Shown piece by piece: positions 10,369 through 22,875 of a stretch of 64,000 nucleotides of DNA. Below the pieces are notes generated by a model. The model had not been told where the DNA came from. It searched no databases and was given only the letters and a program-made list of their open reading frames with translations. The stretch is from Cyathus striatus (Eukaryota; Basidiomycota; Agaricomycetes; Agaricales; Nidulariaceae), in contig JAOVFP010000012.1 in assembly GCA_025738555.1 (NCBI GenBank), positions 1-64,000 of the forward strand. The letters are read 5' to 3'. A program made the position numbers and the translations under genes. Position 1 is the first letter of the stretch. Every line of letters starts with the position of its first letter.

Positions 10369-12541
10369 TTAAATTCCAAGCTTTGTGCTATGAGTGGCCA
10401 CACTATTGGTTGCGTCAGATCCTAAATGAGTGACAGCCTCTTGCTTGAACGTACCTTCTTCAAATCCGGGATGTCGCCCATTTCTAATTTGCTGCCAAAC
10501 ATTTTTCATTGAGTCCGAAGTGCGGATGTCCTGCCAGTGAGAAAGGAAGAAGCTTATTTCCACCTGTTCAATGTGTAAGGGTAATATAAGTTTCAAACCC
10601 CAAGTTACATAACCAACCTTTCTTATTTCTTCAAAAGCAGCAGCAAAGGGGGAAAAGACCTCGTATGCAATATTCTCCACTGTGAGTGAGTTGATAATGT
10701 GCTACCAGTGAGATATCAGCATCTATGCACAACATTTAAAATTCGCGAGTACCTTTGATGCTCGTTCCTTCAGTTCTGCTAGATCAAGTCGATCAGCAGC
10801 TCTGTAAGCAGCCTTTGCAGAACATGGGGCGGGTCTTCCGGGGTTATTTCTCATCCAGTCTCTAATCCATTCTGCTCGGCTATTAGCAGTTTCTTGGGGA
10901 GAGACACGTCGAGGTCCAGATACTTGCCCTTGATTCTCAGACGGAGTGGGCGGTAAGCTTGACGATGGTGAAATGAGTGATCGAGCAGACGCAGATATGA
11001 AAGACGACGAGAGAGGTGCAAACACTATGTTATTGGTGTAGATCTACCACAGAATTTTAGATTTTGTGCATGACATAATAGAGAAACACCCACGTAGTAG
11101 AGGATAGCAAAATAAGTTCTATATGCAACATCCCTCACAACTATAGACATAGCAGGTTGCTTTAATGACTGTTGCAGAGACCCATTTAAAGAAGTTCGAT
11201 GACCATCATGATCTATCTGAGAGTGCTCTGCCCCAGGGCCGTCTGTATCTTGACTATAGTTCACTAGTTCACCATCTTCACTGTTGGTTTCGGCGGCGGT
11301 GGGTGTTGTGGGATCTTCGCTTTTGGGAACGTCAAGGAAATACTCATCGCTGAGCGACTGTGATGGTTCAAGCTGTTGCTCATCTTCGTCATCAGAATCC
11401 TCGAATACATCCATAATAGAGGCAGAATCTTCTCCAGCGCTGGCCAACAAACGATCTGAAGACTTTGGTGTTAGCGACATTCCATCATGAGCTCCCTCTG
11501 CGAATCCTGATCCGAACACTTGCAATGGACGTAAGTTATAAGCCACGTATTAGTATGAGTAAGTGGCATACTTTCGTCGAAGTATTCGGCTCGTCTAAGC
11601 AGAAGGCGGGATGCCCATATTTTTCTCGCATATTTGATGTTTCTTCCGCGACGCGGGATTACGAACTGTATATCAGAATACAGGACATTGTCTAAAAGCG
11701 ACCCGACAGTATCTAGGAGAGACTTAGGCACTATTTGACGAGGATATACCCAGATAGGTTGCGGAGGAGCATAGGAAGATGTAATCGTGCAGATTATCAC
11801 AAACGCATCTTGATTTTTCGCTGGATTAGATTGATAATATACACTGTCTCTCTTTGCGAATTGAGCCCTAAGGTAAATGTTAGCTGGTGTTAGGCAGGGA
11901 AGAGAAAGAGCCGCAGCATTACCAGCCCCAGTTTGCAGTCTGGAGAGAAAGTATAATATTCATACAGTTCGAATTGAACAGTGCTCAGGTTACATACCTT
12001 GTAAGAAAAGGAATGGTTGTGGGCCTCCTTGACATTGTACAATACAGATTTCCCAACACTACGAAGAATGATGAATAAGTACAGCAAGCTTTCGTACTTC
12101 AAGAGTACAAGAAATATCGTACTTCCGAAGTTCAAAGCTAAACTTGTAAACACCTTTTCGGACCCATCTACTGAAATAAGGTGATAAAACAACGATACTG
12201 AACATGGAATAGATAATACCTTCCGTTGTCTCCTAAAGCGGCTTCTTTCTCCTCTACTGTAGGCTGAACAACGCCGTTGAACCCAGAAGATAGGATGAAC
12301 GGAAATAACGTACCTCGCACGACAAGTATAAGCTAACATAACCACCCTCGGCCCCGCTGTCCTTTACGGTACCAGCATTAGCATAGAATAGGATTTGCCA
12401 CCGCCCTTCCCCGAACTTTGCAGATTTAGTAACTTTGGATTTGCTATCTCCTTTGGTTGAATCGAAGAGATTCTGGAGACCTCTGAGAGTCCACTCAAAT
12501 GTGATTGAGGAAGACTCTTGAAACTCGGAATCTGTCTCCAT
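10369..12541 (-). CDS. MATH and BTB/POZ domain protein
   Basis: Probable substrate adaptor of a cullin-3 ubiquitin ligase, by analogy with SPOP-type MATH-BTB proteins. The ATG is at 12541 (METDSEFQESSSITFEW). MATH strand motifs follow: GRWQILFYANAG, GYVSLYLSCE, KGVYKFSFELR, VLYNVKEAHNHSFSYKTANW and WAQFAKRDSVYY. The BTB fold begins around ILYSDIQF-like text (DNVLYSDIQFVIP, near 11690) with RLLLRRAEYFDEMF. A long acidic Ser/Asp/Glu insert (DVFEDSDDEDEQQLEP) then separates it from the remaining BTB strands (SIVVRDVAYRTYFAILYYIY, AAYRAADRLDLAELK). A BACK-like tail ends at TAA 10369. Introns are short GT-AG, for example 12345-ish, 12072-12133, 11941-11998, 11497-11549 and 11037-11091. All exons join in frame, so the gene looks intact. 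The substrate is unknown. Confidence 0.87.
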
Positions 12542-13834
12542 GTGTATTATCTATTCAGGAAGATGTGGGCTTATATGAGAAGAGACTTAAAATCTCTTGT
12601 TGCGAGAATGCGGATAGGGGGAGTATGGGGAGATACAATTCCAACTCGTACAAACGTTGTCTTGAAATAAGTAAACGCGTGTGGCGCGCATTGTCCAGTA
12701 CAAACGGGCCCCCAGCTGGCTACTTATCGCTTATTTAGCCATATTTATTATTGTCTATTACCACATGACGTCAGCAACGGCGCCACTGACTTCCAATTTT
12801 ATAATTGTACAATCTATCAGAATGAATTGGGTATAATCAGAATACTGTACCATTTCGAATGATTCGGCAGTCACGCATCACGCACCCCACCTGACGTGCC
12901 GAAATTTGGCTCATGTCACGCATCACAGAGGCAACAGACGAACCGATTAAATGGTTCATAGAAAATGCTCAATTTTGAGTTCTAGAACACAAAAATCGCG
13001 TCAAATGTAGTATACAGCTCTATTAGTTACTTGTAATTAATATAAAGTTTACTTAATCAACATCTGAGCCATCTTCATCAGGATGGCGCCAAAATTGCTG
13101 GTAACGCATGTTTGCCTTGCAGTTCCATTTCTCAGAGCTTGGGGTTAGGAAGAATGATAGAGCAAATGTGATTGGGTATTGAAGGAGTAGCCATAGTTGT
13201 ATGAGCGCAGTGAGAGAGAGAGAGAAAATGAATTCTCTGTCATGATCATAAGTTCAGGATATTGGTGAACAGCAGTAACCAGTGGTAATTGCAAGTTACA
13301 AGCGCTACTTATTACAGGTAAAAACTTATTGCAATGGTAAAGAATTGAAACTGAAACCTCACAGACAGCAGTCATTAATACTCATAGAAACTTCACTGTT
13401 AAACCACCAGTGCTTGTTAATTTTTGAAAATGTACTGTACACCTGATGAAAATTTCTAAGCATCATGCTGCAGCTGCCTAAGTGATGAACAGAATCACTG
13501 GTTCGGCATGTCATGCAGGATTTGGGGTGACGAATCATTCAAAATGGTACAGTACAGTACAATATTCTATGGTATAATACACTTCTACTCTATTGTACTG
13601 TATCATGACTCACTGTATATTCAATCTTCCTGGTATATATACCTGGGTAGAACCACAAATAATAATTTATCTCTCTCCTACCATCACCTTGTGTCATCTC
13701 CCTCAGATGGAAGATCTGTTCAGTGAGTAATTAGCTTACATAATCACTGTGATGCATCTGTGTGAGCTCTTGCTTGAGTCACTTCAGTTTCAATTATTCT
13801 GAATCCTGCAGAATGTACATTGGAAGAGGTTATT
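12542..13834. other. Transition from gene space to transposon space
   Basis: No gene is supported. Beyond about 12,950 the DNA becomes AT-rich and almost lacks CpG, like the old transposon copies to the right. A short GA microsatellite lies near 13207-13222. The part next to 12,541 is the presumed promoter of the MATH-BTB gene. Confidence 0.5.
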
Positions 13835-14607
13835 TGTTACATACTGATTCCTTCCTACTGGAAACAAACATGAAGATGCCTGGAAGGCACAGGAGAACTA
13901 TAACAAAAACCCAAAGTGAGTATGGGTATGAGAATGTAGAGTGGGAGTGTGGAAGTGAACCATGGCTTCAGCTTATGTGCTGTGCTACCTGAATATCTTC
14001 TGGGGATGGTTTGTATTTCGCAATGAATGATATTCAATAGAAGGGAATGTTCCAGAGTATAGAGAGAGGCTTCACCACTACACTAGGCAGTGGGAGAGAA
14101 ACCTGGAAGGAAACCTGGAGCAGTTTTGGGACTTAGAGTAGGAAGAAGTTGTACAGAGTTGATATGAATACTAAAGACTAATACTACATGTAGGAAGCTA
14201 TATATACAAACTAGAATCAGGTGGATATGAATGCAGAAGCAGGAAGCTAAGGATAAGTCAAAGGGATAGGTAAAAGATAAAGGCTGGGCAAAGTGGAGTA
14301 GGGGCGCAAATGATGAATTCAGAATGAAGAGAAAAGAACTAAACTACATTGGCCATAATGAAACAGATAAGTAAGAATGGAAGGGGAGAGTATTGGTATG
14401 ATGATGCAGTAAGGCTGTCATAGGAGAAACTACATATTCAGAGAATCTGAAGGAAGATCTGATGGGTTCTGGGTATAAACCTGGACAGAAACATCAGGAA
14501 GTGTAAACCCATAGCAGGTTCATTCTGGGAACAGACCAGGTATGTTGGAAGGTCACATAGGTGCCTTTGGTAATGTTGGTATGATGTAGCTGGACATGGA
14601 TATAACA
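13835..14607 (-). mobile_element. Old solo LTR of the E2 chromovirus family
   Basis: Starts TGTTACATACTGATTCC and ends GGATATAACA, colinear over its full length with the LTRs of E2 (26992-27758 and 33837-34602). Flanks are TTATT on the left (13830-13834) and TTGTT on the right (14608-14612), a 5-bp target duplication with one mismatch. CpG is almost absent: positions that are CG in E2 are TG or CA here, for example GATATGAATACT for GATACGAATACT. It is therefore the oldest copy of this LTR in the window. Confidence 0.85.
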
Positions 14608-14940
14608 TTGTTGGTAAAGTAGGACACATTCAAAGGATTTTTTTTTTTAAATACATTATATTCTTCAATGACTTATGAAGAACACTGAACAATTCACAGT
14701 AGTTGCACAGTATTACTGTATATCATATCTTGTATCACCTACCTCCTAGGGAAATGCATGGGTCAGATAAACCTGCATGGGTCACAGGTGTGGGTGTTCA
14801 TGGGTGTGGGTGTGGGTCCAACTCCATATACCCATGACCCAAGCACAACCCATCATATAGTAACTGCTTGAATTTCTAAAATAAATACATAATGTACCAA
14901 GAATATTTAATAATACAACAATATCATACCAGAAAACAAA

Positions 14941-15740
14941 TGTAGAGCAAGCGTTCCGCCTGCATGGTGGAATTGACGTATTAACGAGTTCTGCAGACAC
15001 GCTCTAGTCACGTGACTTACTATGTAATTGAGCCTCGAACGCGTACACGTCGCAAAGCATCGTTCACCTCCATCTGCACAATGCCCCCCAATGCTCTCGA
15101 TATTGGACCGACCTCTCCTCAATGCTGGACAAACTATCATACAAACGAGCAACCAAAGCACTCGGTTATGGACACGCGAAGCTAGGGACAGCGGAACTCG
15201 CTCACAAACTGAAGATCTCAACATTGGCATCTCAACATCCGGTCTTTCTGTACTCACCATCGCTACATTTTCTACTTCTCTGCATATCACATTCTGTTCT
15301 CTTCACATTTACATACAAACCTCCCTTACTAGCTCTCCTTGAAACACTCGTTTAGTCTCTAAAACACTCTTGGCTTTAGGAAAATTTATCCGCTCTTTTA
15401 GGTATATTTCCTACCATTTTTCCTATATAAACAATGTATCTAGGTCTCAAGTAATCCAGTGAACTTCACCCCATCGTTCTACCGGTCTCTTAGCCTTTCT
15501 TTCGTGTCTCGTCGTTGTCTCTGTCGCTCTCAACACTCTTTTCTCTCTCTTCAAGTCTCACTCATTCAATTACACCCTAGAACTTTGTCTCGAAGTTCTG
15601 ACTCCGTTGTGCCATTTTACCTCTCGTTTACGTCGCTAACATCCTCTCTCACTCAACCTTAGGACCTTAATGTTGGACGGATGCGCCAACGGCTCGCATT
15701 CCTTTGATTAGGATCCTTCAACCCACCTTTTCCCTCTTCA
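14941..15740 (+). repeat. E1 5' LTR
   Basis: 800 bp, TGTAGAGCAAGCG...CCTCTTCA. It matches 22876-23675 except at 15092 (T/C), 15614 (A/G), 15625 (C/T) and 15671 (T/C). A TATA-like TATATAAAC lies near 15424, suggesting transcription starts about 30 bp later. Confidence 0.95.
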
Positions 15741-15743
15741 AAG

Positions 15744-15761
15744 TGGAGCCCACCGCGAGGG
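15744..15761 (+). other. E1 primer binding site
   Basis: TGGAGCCCACCGCGAGGG begins three bases after the 5' LTR. Its complement ends in CCA, as expected of a tRNA 3' end. I cannot assign the tRNA without a list of host tRNAs. Confidence 0.6.
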
Positions 15762-15777
15762 GCTTCTAAGGTTTCTT

Positions 15778-17862
15778 TTGGTTGTGTCGTCCTACAACAG
15801 CCCTCGTTGTGTTACTCACGAGGCTCGTACCGTCGAGTCTCGTCCTCTACATCGTCCTCCTACCCCTCCTTCTCGCACTTTCGCTGAGGAAGCTCGTCTC
15901 GTATCTTTTCGCCCTTGTAACCCATCGGATTCCTCTACTGGGAGTGTTCCCCCATCGTTTCTCGAACCTCCTTTCGCCTCTGACACCGAATCTTCGATAT
16001 CTCTCAAACTGGAGTTATTACCTGGAGAAGCAGTTCCCATTCCGCCTCCTTCGCAGGCTCCTGTTGATGCCGTCAATTCATCGGCACAATGAAGTTCCTC
16101 TTGTCCTGCTTCCCCTACCAGTGGTTCTCAAACATATCCCCTTAGACCGGCTACATTTGACTCCTCAACAGTATCCTTGCCATCTTCAGTAACACCTAGC
16201 TCTATGACATCGACACCATCTCCATCGACGCCTACTACAGTAACTATGATGAATATTTACATGCCTGGTCGTAATCACCATTCAGCACCAAAATTCGACG
16301 GTGATCCACGCATGCTTAAGCGTTACCTTTCGGACGTTGAGGCCACTTGTGGCAATGCGAACATGTTCGGTGACATCGACATGATCCGTAGTGCCATCTA
16401 CTATGCACCTCATGATGATGCAGAGCTCTGGGAAGATCTGCCCTCTCGTACTGGCTCTTCCTGGAAGGATTTTCAAAGCTGACGTCATCAAGATTTATCC
16501 TGGTGCTGGTGCAGAGAACGAGCGGACATATTCTATGTCAGAGCTGGAACTTTACACTGAGAAACAGGCTCTTTTCCCCATTAAAGATCATCTTCAGCTT
16601 GGAACATTTCACTGTGGCTTTATGCGCATGGCAAACTATCTTAAGAAGCATGGGCGAATCACGGATCAAGAAGCTTCAGGACTGTTTATCCGGGGATTTA
16701 ACCTAGAATTCAGAAAATGAGTGTGGAGCTACCTAAGCCTTAAGGACCTAACACACCATCCTGATGATCCGTTCCCTATCGAATCTGTCTTTGAAGCTGC
16801 AAATCATCTCTTAGAGTCGAATTATTCACCGTTTTCATTCGCATCTGTTGAATCTGAACCATCTTTTGTGCCGGAACCTGTTGTAAAGAAGGAGACATTC
16901 GACCTGAAAAGCCTCGAGACAGTAATGCCAGCTCTCTCTCAGATGATAGCTGCTGCTTTTCAGCAACAACTTGCTGCCACTTTCCCCTCTCCAGCTTCTC
17001 ATTCATATCCTAGAGGTTCACGACCTCCTCCACAGCACAATGGATGTATTTTCTGCTCGGATACCGATCATTTTATTCGAAACTGTCTGATTCTAGCTGA
17101 CTATATGCATAGGAAGCTATGTATACGTGATGCTGCCAATCAGGTAGCACTTCCAAACGGATTTCGAGTAATGTGCATGCTACCAGGTAGCAACATGCGA
17201 GAGCATATCGATAACTGGCACAAAACTAACACTGTGCCTAGTGTATCATCAAACATGATCAGTGTTTCAACCGTATATTCTTGGGAAGACTCTCATGTAC
17301 CTTCAACCTTACAGTCCGATGAAGATGCACCATCAATTTCAGTTGTTTCTCCTGCCGTCGCATGTACAATTCAAGAGGATGAGGAAATTATTGACGACGA
17401 GGAAGCAGCAATCTTGACAAGTATAATCGAGCGATCAAATGAGAAGCTTGCTCGTAAGAAAGCTGCAGATGCTGCTGCTCTCTCATGTGCGCAGACACGA
17501 TCTCAGGCAAAGGCTAAGCCAGTTTCTGATCCAACTCTAAAGCAGCCAACTTCAAACATCGACATGGTACAACCTCAGGCAAAGGCCAAGCCAGCTTTCG
17601 ATCTAAAGCAGTCAGCTTCAAACACTGACAAAGGACTGCCTCAGTACAAGTACTTAACACCAGTAGAAGATCCAAGTATCGCATCAGCTGTTCTAGAACG
17701 AGCTCTCAACTCTACCATAACGCTTACACACTGTGAACTTCTTGCATTATCACCAGATATTCGCCGCCAATATAAGGACCTCACAATGATGAAACATATA
17801 CCTGCCGATGCAACTGTCAATATAACAGCTGTAACCCCTGAAGTCAAAACTGTTGGTGTATT
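15778..17862 (+). pseudogene. E1 gag (nucleocapsid) remnant
   Basis: Open text starts right after the primer binding site with a Ser/Pro-rich leader and passes an in-frame TGA at 16090 (NSSAQ-stop-SSSCPASP). It continues with the capsid-like part NHHSAPKFDGDPRMLKRYLS. The frame shifts near 16470 (an extra T in a T run) and passes a second TGA at 16718 (EFRK-stop-VWSYLSL). It then reaches a CCHC zinc knuckle near 17040-17085 (CIFCSDTDHFIRNC), which would bind element RNA. A Lys/Ala-rich, partly duplicated linker (QAKAKP) follows before the protease. Both stops sit where an Arg codon would fit. Confidence 0.75.
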
Positions 17863-20800
17863 GGCTAATTCCCTTCCTATTCACAATGGCCAAGTTGTTG
17901 CGTCGAAAATCGAGCCGTTGTGCCGTGTCGATGTCAAAATCAATGACAGCATATCTTGTGAAGGTCTTCTTGACAGTGGCTCGGAAATTGTAGTCATTTG
18001 ACGCAAGCTATTTGAGCAGTTACATCATCCTATTGATTCCTCACAGTCTGTCATGATGGAAGCTGCTAACAGCATGAGAAGTTCTACAGATGGATTACTA
18101 ACTAATCTCAGGATCACTATTGGCCCTATCAATCTTCTATTACAGGCTCAGGTTGTCGAAAAAGCTCCATTTGACCTGCTTCTAGGACGTCCCTTCTATC
18201 GCCTTGCTCAGGCCACAATGCAAGATTTCCTTAATGGTGTACAGCATCTGACTGTCACGGATCTGAATTCACTCCAAGTCTACACCACCCCCACATTCAT
18301 TCGGTCCCATCCTACAGCGGATTTTTAAGTATCGAGGAATCGATTTCCACTCGACGAGATGCCCTGCTGCCCTCAACTGCACACCATACAATATCAACTT
18401 CAGCTAATCCCCTTCCCTTATCGTCCTCTGTCAATTCCACTAAGTCTACTCTCTCTGGTTATTTCTCCGTCATTCCTACATCTCCTACTCCCCTGGCTAA
18501 TCAATCAGATACCCCACCTTCTCCCTCCCCTGTTGAATTGTATATCTTAATAAATTTCTGTGATGCTTATGATATCTCGTTAGAACTCAGCCTCAACACC
18601 TCAACTGCAAGCCCCCTCGATGTTTTGAACCTGTCTCGTGCCTCCAATGTCTCTGCTTGCTCTGGTGAATGCTGTCCATCAATAAATGCTTCAAATCTCG
18701 CTTATAAGAAAGTTGCAAATCGTATTAAGCCCATCGCTACCACTCTCCCAGAACATTTCCGTGTTGTATGTCGCATCCCTAGTGATCCACTGAAGGATAT
18801 GCCCTCCTCCCTACTCATCCACCCGATTTCTCTCCTGGTTTGCACTATACACAAGAACGAATGGAGGCAAATAATATTAATCCAGATGGATTTCTCTGGC
18901 AAGAAGAAGAGAAGCTTATCCATCATCTCATTCACTTACAGGAGTATGCGTTCGCTTGGGATGAATCTGAGAAAGGTAGTTTTTCAGATGATTATTTCGA
19001 TCCGGTTATCATCCCCACTATCGAACATGTCCCCTGGGCTCTCAGAAATATGCCTATCCCTCCTGGTCTCTATGATCGTGTCGTTCAGATCATTAAGGAT
19101 AAGATCGACTCTGGTGTATATGAGCCATCAAACTCATCCTATCGTTCTCGGTGGTTTGTTGTCCTTAAAAAGGACAAATCTTCGCTACGTCTTGTACATG
19201 ATTTGCAACCACTCAACGCGGTTACAATTAAGGACTCTGGTCAGCCTCCCAATGTGAAGAATATGCTGAGTCCTTTGGTGGTCGTGGGTGCTATGCAATT
19301 TTCGATCTTTTTGTTGGATTTGACCAACGCAAATTGGATGTTCGTTCTCGTGACCTTACTTCATTTCAGACACCTCTTGGACCACTAAGACTCACTGTTA
19401 TTCCACAAGGCGGCACAAACTCACTCCAGATTCAACATGGCGACCTCACGTTCATTCTCAGACCTGAAATCCCCCATGTTACGAAGCCCTTTGTTGATGA
19501 TGTCCCTGTGAAAGGTCAAAAAACACGCTATGAGACATCCGATGGAGGCTTCAAAACGATCCCTGAGAACCCTGGAGTTCGACGATTTGTGTGGGAGCAC
19601 CTACAGAACATTAACCGCGTTATCCAGCGTATTCGACATGCTGGCGCAACTTTCTCTGCAAAGAAGTCGAAGTTTTGTGTTCCATCGGCAATTATCGTTG
19701 GCCACAAGTGTACTTATGAAGGCCGAGTCCCAGATGATTCACGAGTACAGCGCATCTGTGACTGGCCTATCTGCAAGAGTCTATCCGATGTCCGTGGCTT
19801 CTTGGGTACATGTGGAACTTTGCGCATTTTCATCAAAAATTATGCAGTTCATGCTCGTCCTCTCCAGATACTTACCAAGAAGAACATAGAGTTCTATTTC
19901 GGATCTGATCAGCTTCTCGCCATGGAGAAACTCAAAGTTCTTGTTTTGACATCTCCAGCAGTGCGTGCTATTGACTATAACTCAGTTCTTGAAGTTATTC
20001 TAGCTGTGGATTTGTCGAATATCGCAGCAGGCTATTGGATCTCTCAGATTGGCAAGGATGGTAAGCGTTATCCCAACCGCTTGGGTCTATTACTTGGAAC
20101 GAACGAGAGTCACGCTACTCACAGTCAAAACTCGAACTCTATGGCCTATTCCGTTCACTCAAAGCTACAAAAATTTGGATCATAGGCGTCAAGAACTTGG
20201 TTGTTGAAGTCGATGCAAAGTCAATAAAGGGTATGCTCAATAACCCGGATATTCAACCCGGTGCCTCTATAAATCGATGGATAGCAGGCATTCTACTATT
20301 CTCATTCAAACTTCGCCACATCCCTGCTCGTAACCACACCCCAGCGGATGGACTTTCACGTCGCTCTCGTGCACCAGAAGACAAAGATGAAGACAAAGAT
20401 TTCGATGAATGGCTGGATACGGCTTATGGATTTTCAGTTGAAGTCCTCAATTGGAACCATTCCCCCAACCCCCTCTATTCAACTGTCTATGCTCTCTCCT
20501 CCACTGTCACATCGCACACTCAGTCTAACCCTGCACATATCCTATCCACCCATACAGTTACAGTCCCACTCACTCCCTCAGCTCTTGTTGCTTCGTTCCT
20601 AGGTTCAAACATCCAAATTCCACGTTCAGAAAAGGCCAAAATATGAGACAACGAACTCTTGACGGTGGAATCTTTTCTTCGTGATCCACAACGCCCCTCA
20701 TCTATGACTGATAAGGAGTTCAAAGCATTTGTCTCACACTCTTCGAAGTTTTTCTTGCGTGATGGAAAGCTTTGGCATCGCGATCCTCACAATAAGCACA

Positions 20801-22006
20801 AACTTGTCATCCCTCCTTCAAAACGCCTCGAGCTTATCCGAATCGCACACGATGAACTCGGACACAAGGGCATTTTTACGGTCCATACTCGACTCCTGGA
20901 TCGATTCTGGTGGCCGTACCTCGACTACGATGTCAAGTGGTACATCAGGACTTGCCATGAATGCCAGATCCGCTCCCTGTACAGAAATCACATCCCCCTG
21001 TCGTCGCTACACCTGCTAATCTCTTCCGTAAATGCTACATTGACACAATGTTCATGACCACGCGCTCTAACGGCTTCAAAGGCTTGGTCCACGCTCGCTG
21101 CTCTGTCTCTGGATACCCCGAATGGTGTATGCTACGCTCTGAAAACACACAAACCATAGCTGCCTTCATCTTCGAGGAGATCCTCTGCCGCTGGGGTGCT
21201 ATTGAAGAGATCGTAACTGACAATGGTACCGCATTTCTTGCTGCTATGAATATTCTTCGAGATAAGTATCATATACACTGGATACGCATCTCACCATACA
21301 ATAAGCAAGCCAACGGTCTCGTCGAACGGAGACATTTTGACGTGCGTCAAGCTCTTCCTTAAAGCTGCTGAAGGCGATCTTTCAAAGTGGACAAAGGTTG
21401 CGCACTCAGTAATTTGGTCTGAACGTGTAACGATTCAACGTTCAACTGGATATTCACCCTATTATATTGCTCATGGACTTGAACCCCTTCTACCATTCGA
21501 CATCACAGAGGCTACTTACCTATCCCCTCATCTCGACTCCCCCATTTCCACGAAGACCTCATCTCCTACTGTGCTATCCAACTTCAAAAGCGACCTCAGG
21601 ACCTTGCGCTCATCAAGGACCGTGTCTTGAAAGCTTGATATGAGTCAGTGAAACAATTTGAAGAAAATTTTGCTCGTTCCATAAAGGATTTCGACTTTAA
21701 GACAGGAGCACTTGTCTCGTTCGAAATTCTCGCCTGGACTCAGATATCAGACGTAAAACGAAGCCTCGTTACCTTGGACCCATGATTGTGCTTCATCGCA
21801 CAAAGGGCAGTTCATATATCCTTGGAGAACTCGACAGCACGCTCTCCAAACTTCGTTACGCTGCATACCGTGTTGCTCCCTATCACCCATGCGATCCCCG
21901 CTTCATCTCCGTCACAAAGCTTGAGAATGTTCCCCCAGAAGAGCTGGAACGTCTCACACATGACAGAGAAGGTGATGTTGATGTTGACGCTAGTATTGAT
22001 ATGTAG
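17863..22006 (+). pseudogene. E1 pol remnant: protease, reverse transcriptase, RNase H, integrase
   Basis: The protease active site is GLLDSGSEIVVI, followed at once by TGA (17999) and then RKLFEQL. The reverse transcriptase is spread over frames near 18,840-19,900 and includes YEPSNSSYRSRWFVVLKKD, LRLVHDLQPLNAVT and the catalytic motif FVDD (near 19,491). The RNase H part includes VVEVDAKSIKGML and RHIPARNHTPADGLSRRS. The integrase has an HHCC zinc finger (HDELGHKG...CHEC, near 20,850-20,960), a TDNGTAF core (near 21,215) and NGLVERRHF. Breaks: TGA at 20644 (KAKI-stop-DNEL), a one-base loss near 20,085 and other shifts near 19,330, 21,030 and 21,360. The copy cannot make a full polyprotein. 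Confidence 0.85.
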
Positions 22007-22875
22007 TCTCTCTCCTTTTCGTTTTATCTTCACTATACTCTATCTATGTTCTCCTTTAATCCTCTTATATCCTAATTTTTTCGATACTTATAGTGTTCTT
22101 CATCTTCTTCAGTCCACTTATACTCTCTTTCCCCTCTACCCTCGTTCATTTCGAAGTATTTAATCTCCCGCTTCTGTTTTGTTCCCACTGCCTTCGCGTC
22201 ATCAGCTGTCCAACTGCCACGAGGCCGCTGTCAATCAATGGCAGAGAACCCCGCCTTCCCTCCACTTCCCAAACGCACTTCGAACTCCACACAAGAGCAC
22301 CATCAGCTACCTCCATCTCCCATCCTGTGAAGACAGGCATCTGCTCAAGCTCGTCTTTTAGCACAACAGTCTTCTTCTATGGAGGTCATCAATATCGAGC
22401 AAGGCCAGAGATCACTGCACTCACCAAGAACAGCACCAAGTCCACAGTAGCAACCGTAATCTCCTCCCAATCTGACGAGCTCTCATCGCTCCAGTCCTCC
22501 CTCGTCGACGAGACCAGCTGTCTAATTCTGATACACCGGTCATAAATCTCATTGACATTTTGATCCCAGTGCAACAGCAGTTTCCCATGGAAGGTGAACC
22601 TCTCGGCATCCAAGTCATTGCTGCAGACTTCAAGCAACCGCTCGATATCCTTATCCATTGTTGTTGTTTTCAGCCTATGCATTCCCGCTTGTTTTATATG
22701 TTTTCGCCCTTCTCATTATTCGTTGATGATCCTAGCACGCCTCGCATCGCTTGCAAGTTGCATGCTTAATCGTTCCCTCCCGCGTAGTTCCCTCCAAAAA
22801 ACTCCGTCAATGGCCATTCTTCCTTTACGTTTGCGGATTGACTGGGGACAGTCAATTTTAGCAGTGTCCGCCAGG
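22007..22875. other. E1 region between integrase and 3' LTR
   Basis: About 870 bp follow the integrase before the 3' LTR. The sense strand shows no conserved product. The antisense strand carries a plausible short gene (see 22389-22682). The polypurine tract expected next to the LTR is weak (GTGTCCGCCAGG). Confidence 0.5.
22389..22682 (-). CDS. Possible antisense gene in E1, 97 codons, function unknown
   Basis: Open frame on the strand opposite to pol, between integrase and 3' LTR. It shows balanced composition (MDKDIERLLEVC, HWDQNVNEIYDRCIRIRQLV), an acidic Ser/Asp patch (DWSDESSSDWEE) and a hydrophobic segment (VATVDLVLFLVSAVISGLA) that could span a membrane. I do not recognise it. Antisense genes at this place are known in some LTR elements, but chance cannot be excluded at this length. 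Confidence 0.35.
   Translation of the reverse strand: MHRLKTTTMDKDIERLLEVCSNDLDAERFTFHGKLLLHWDQNVNEIYDRCIRIRQLVSSTREDWSDESSSDWEEITVATVDLVLFLVSAVISGLARY

Noticed and set aside
14787..14830. GTGTGGGTGT stretch as an interstitial telomere
   Set aside because: It is not the TTAGGG-type repeat usual in these fungi, is short, and matches the subterminal words of hAT elements.
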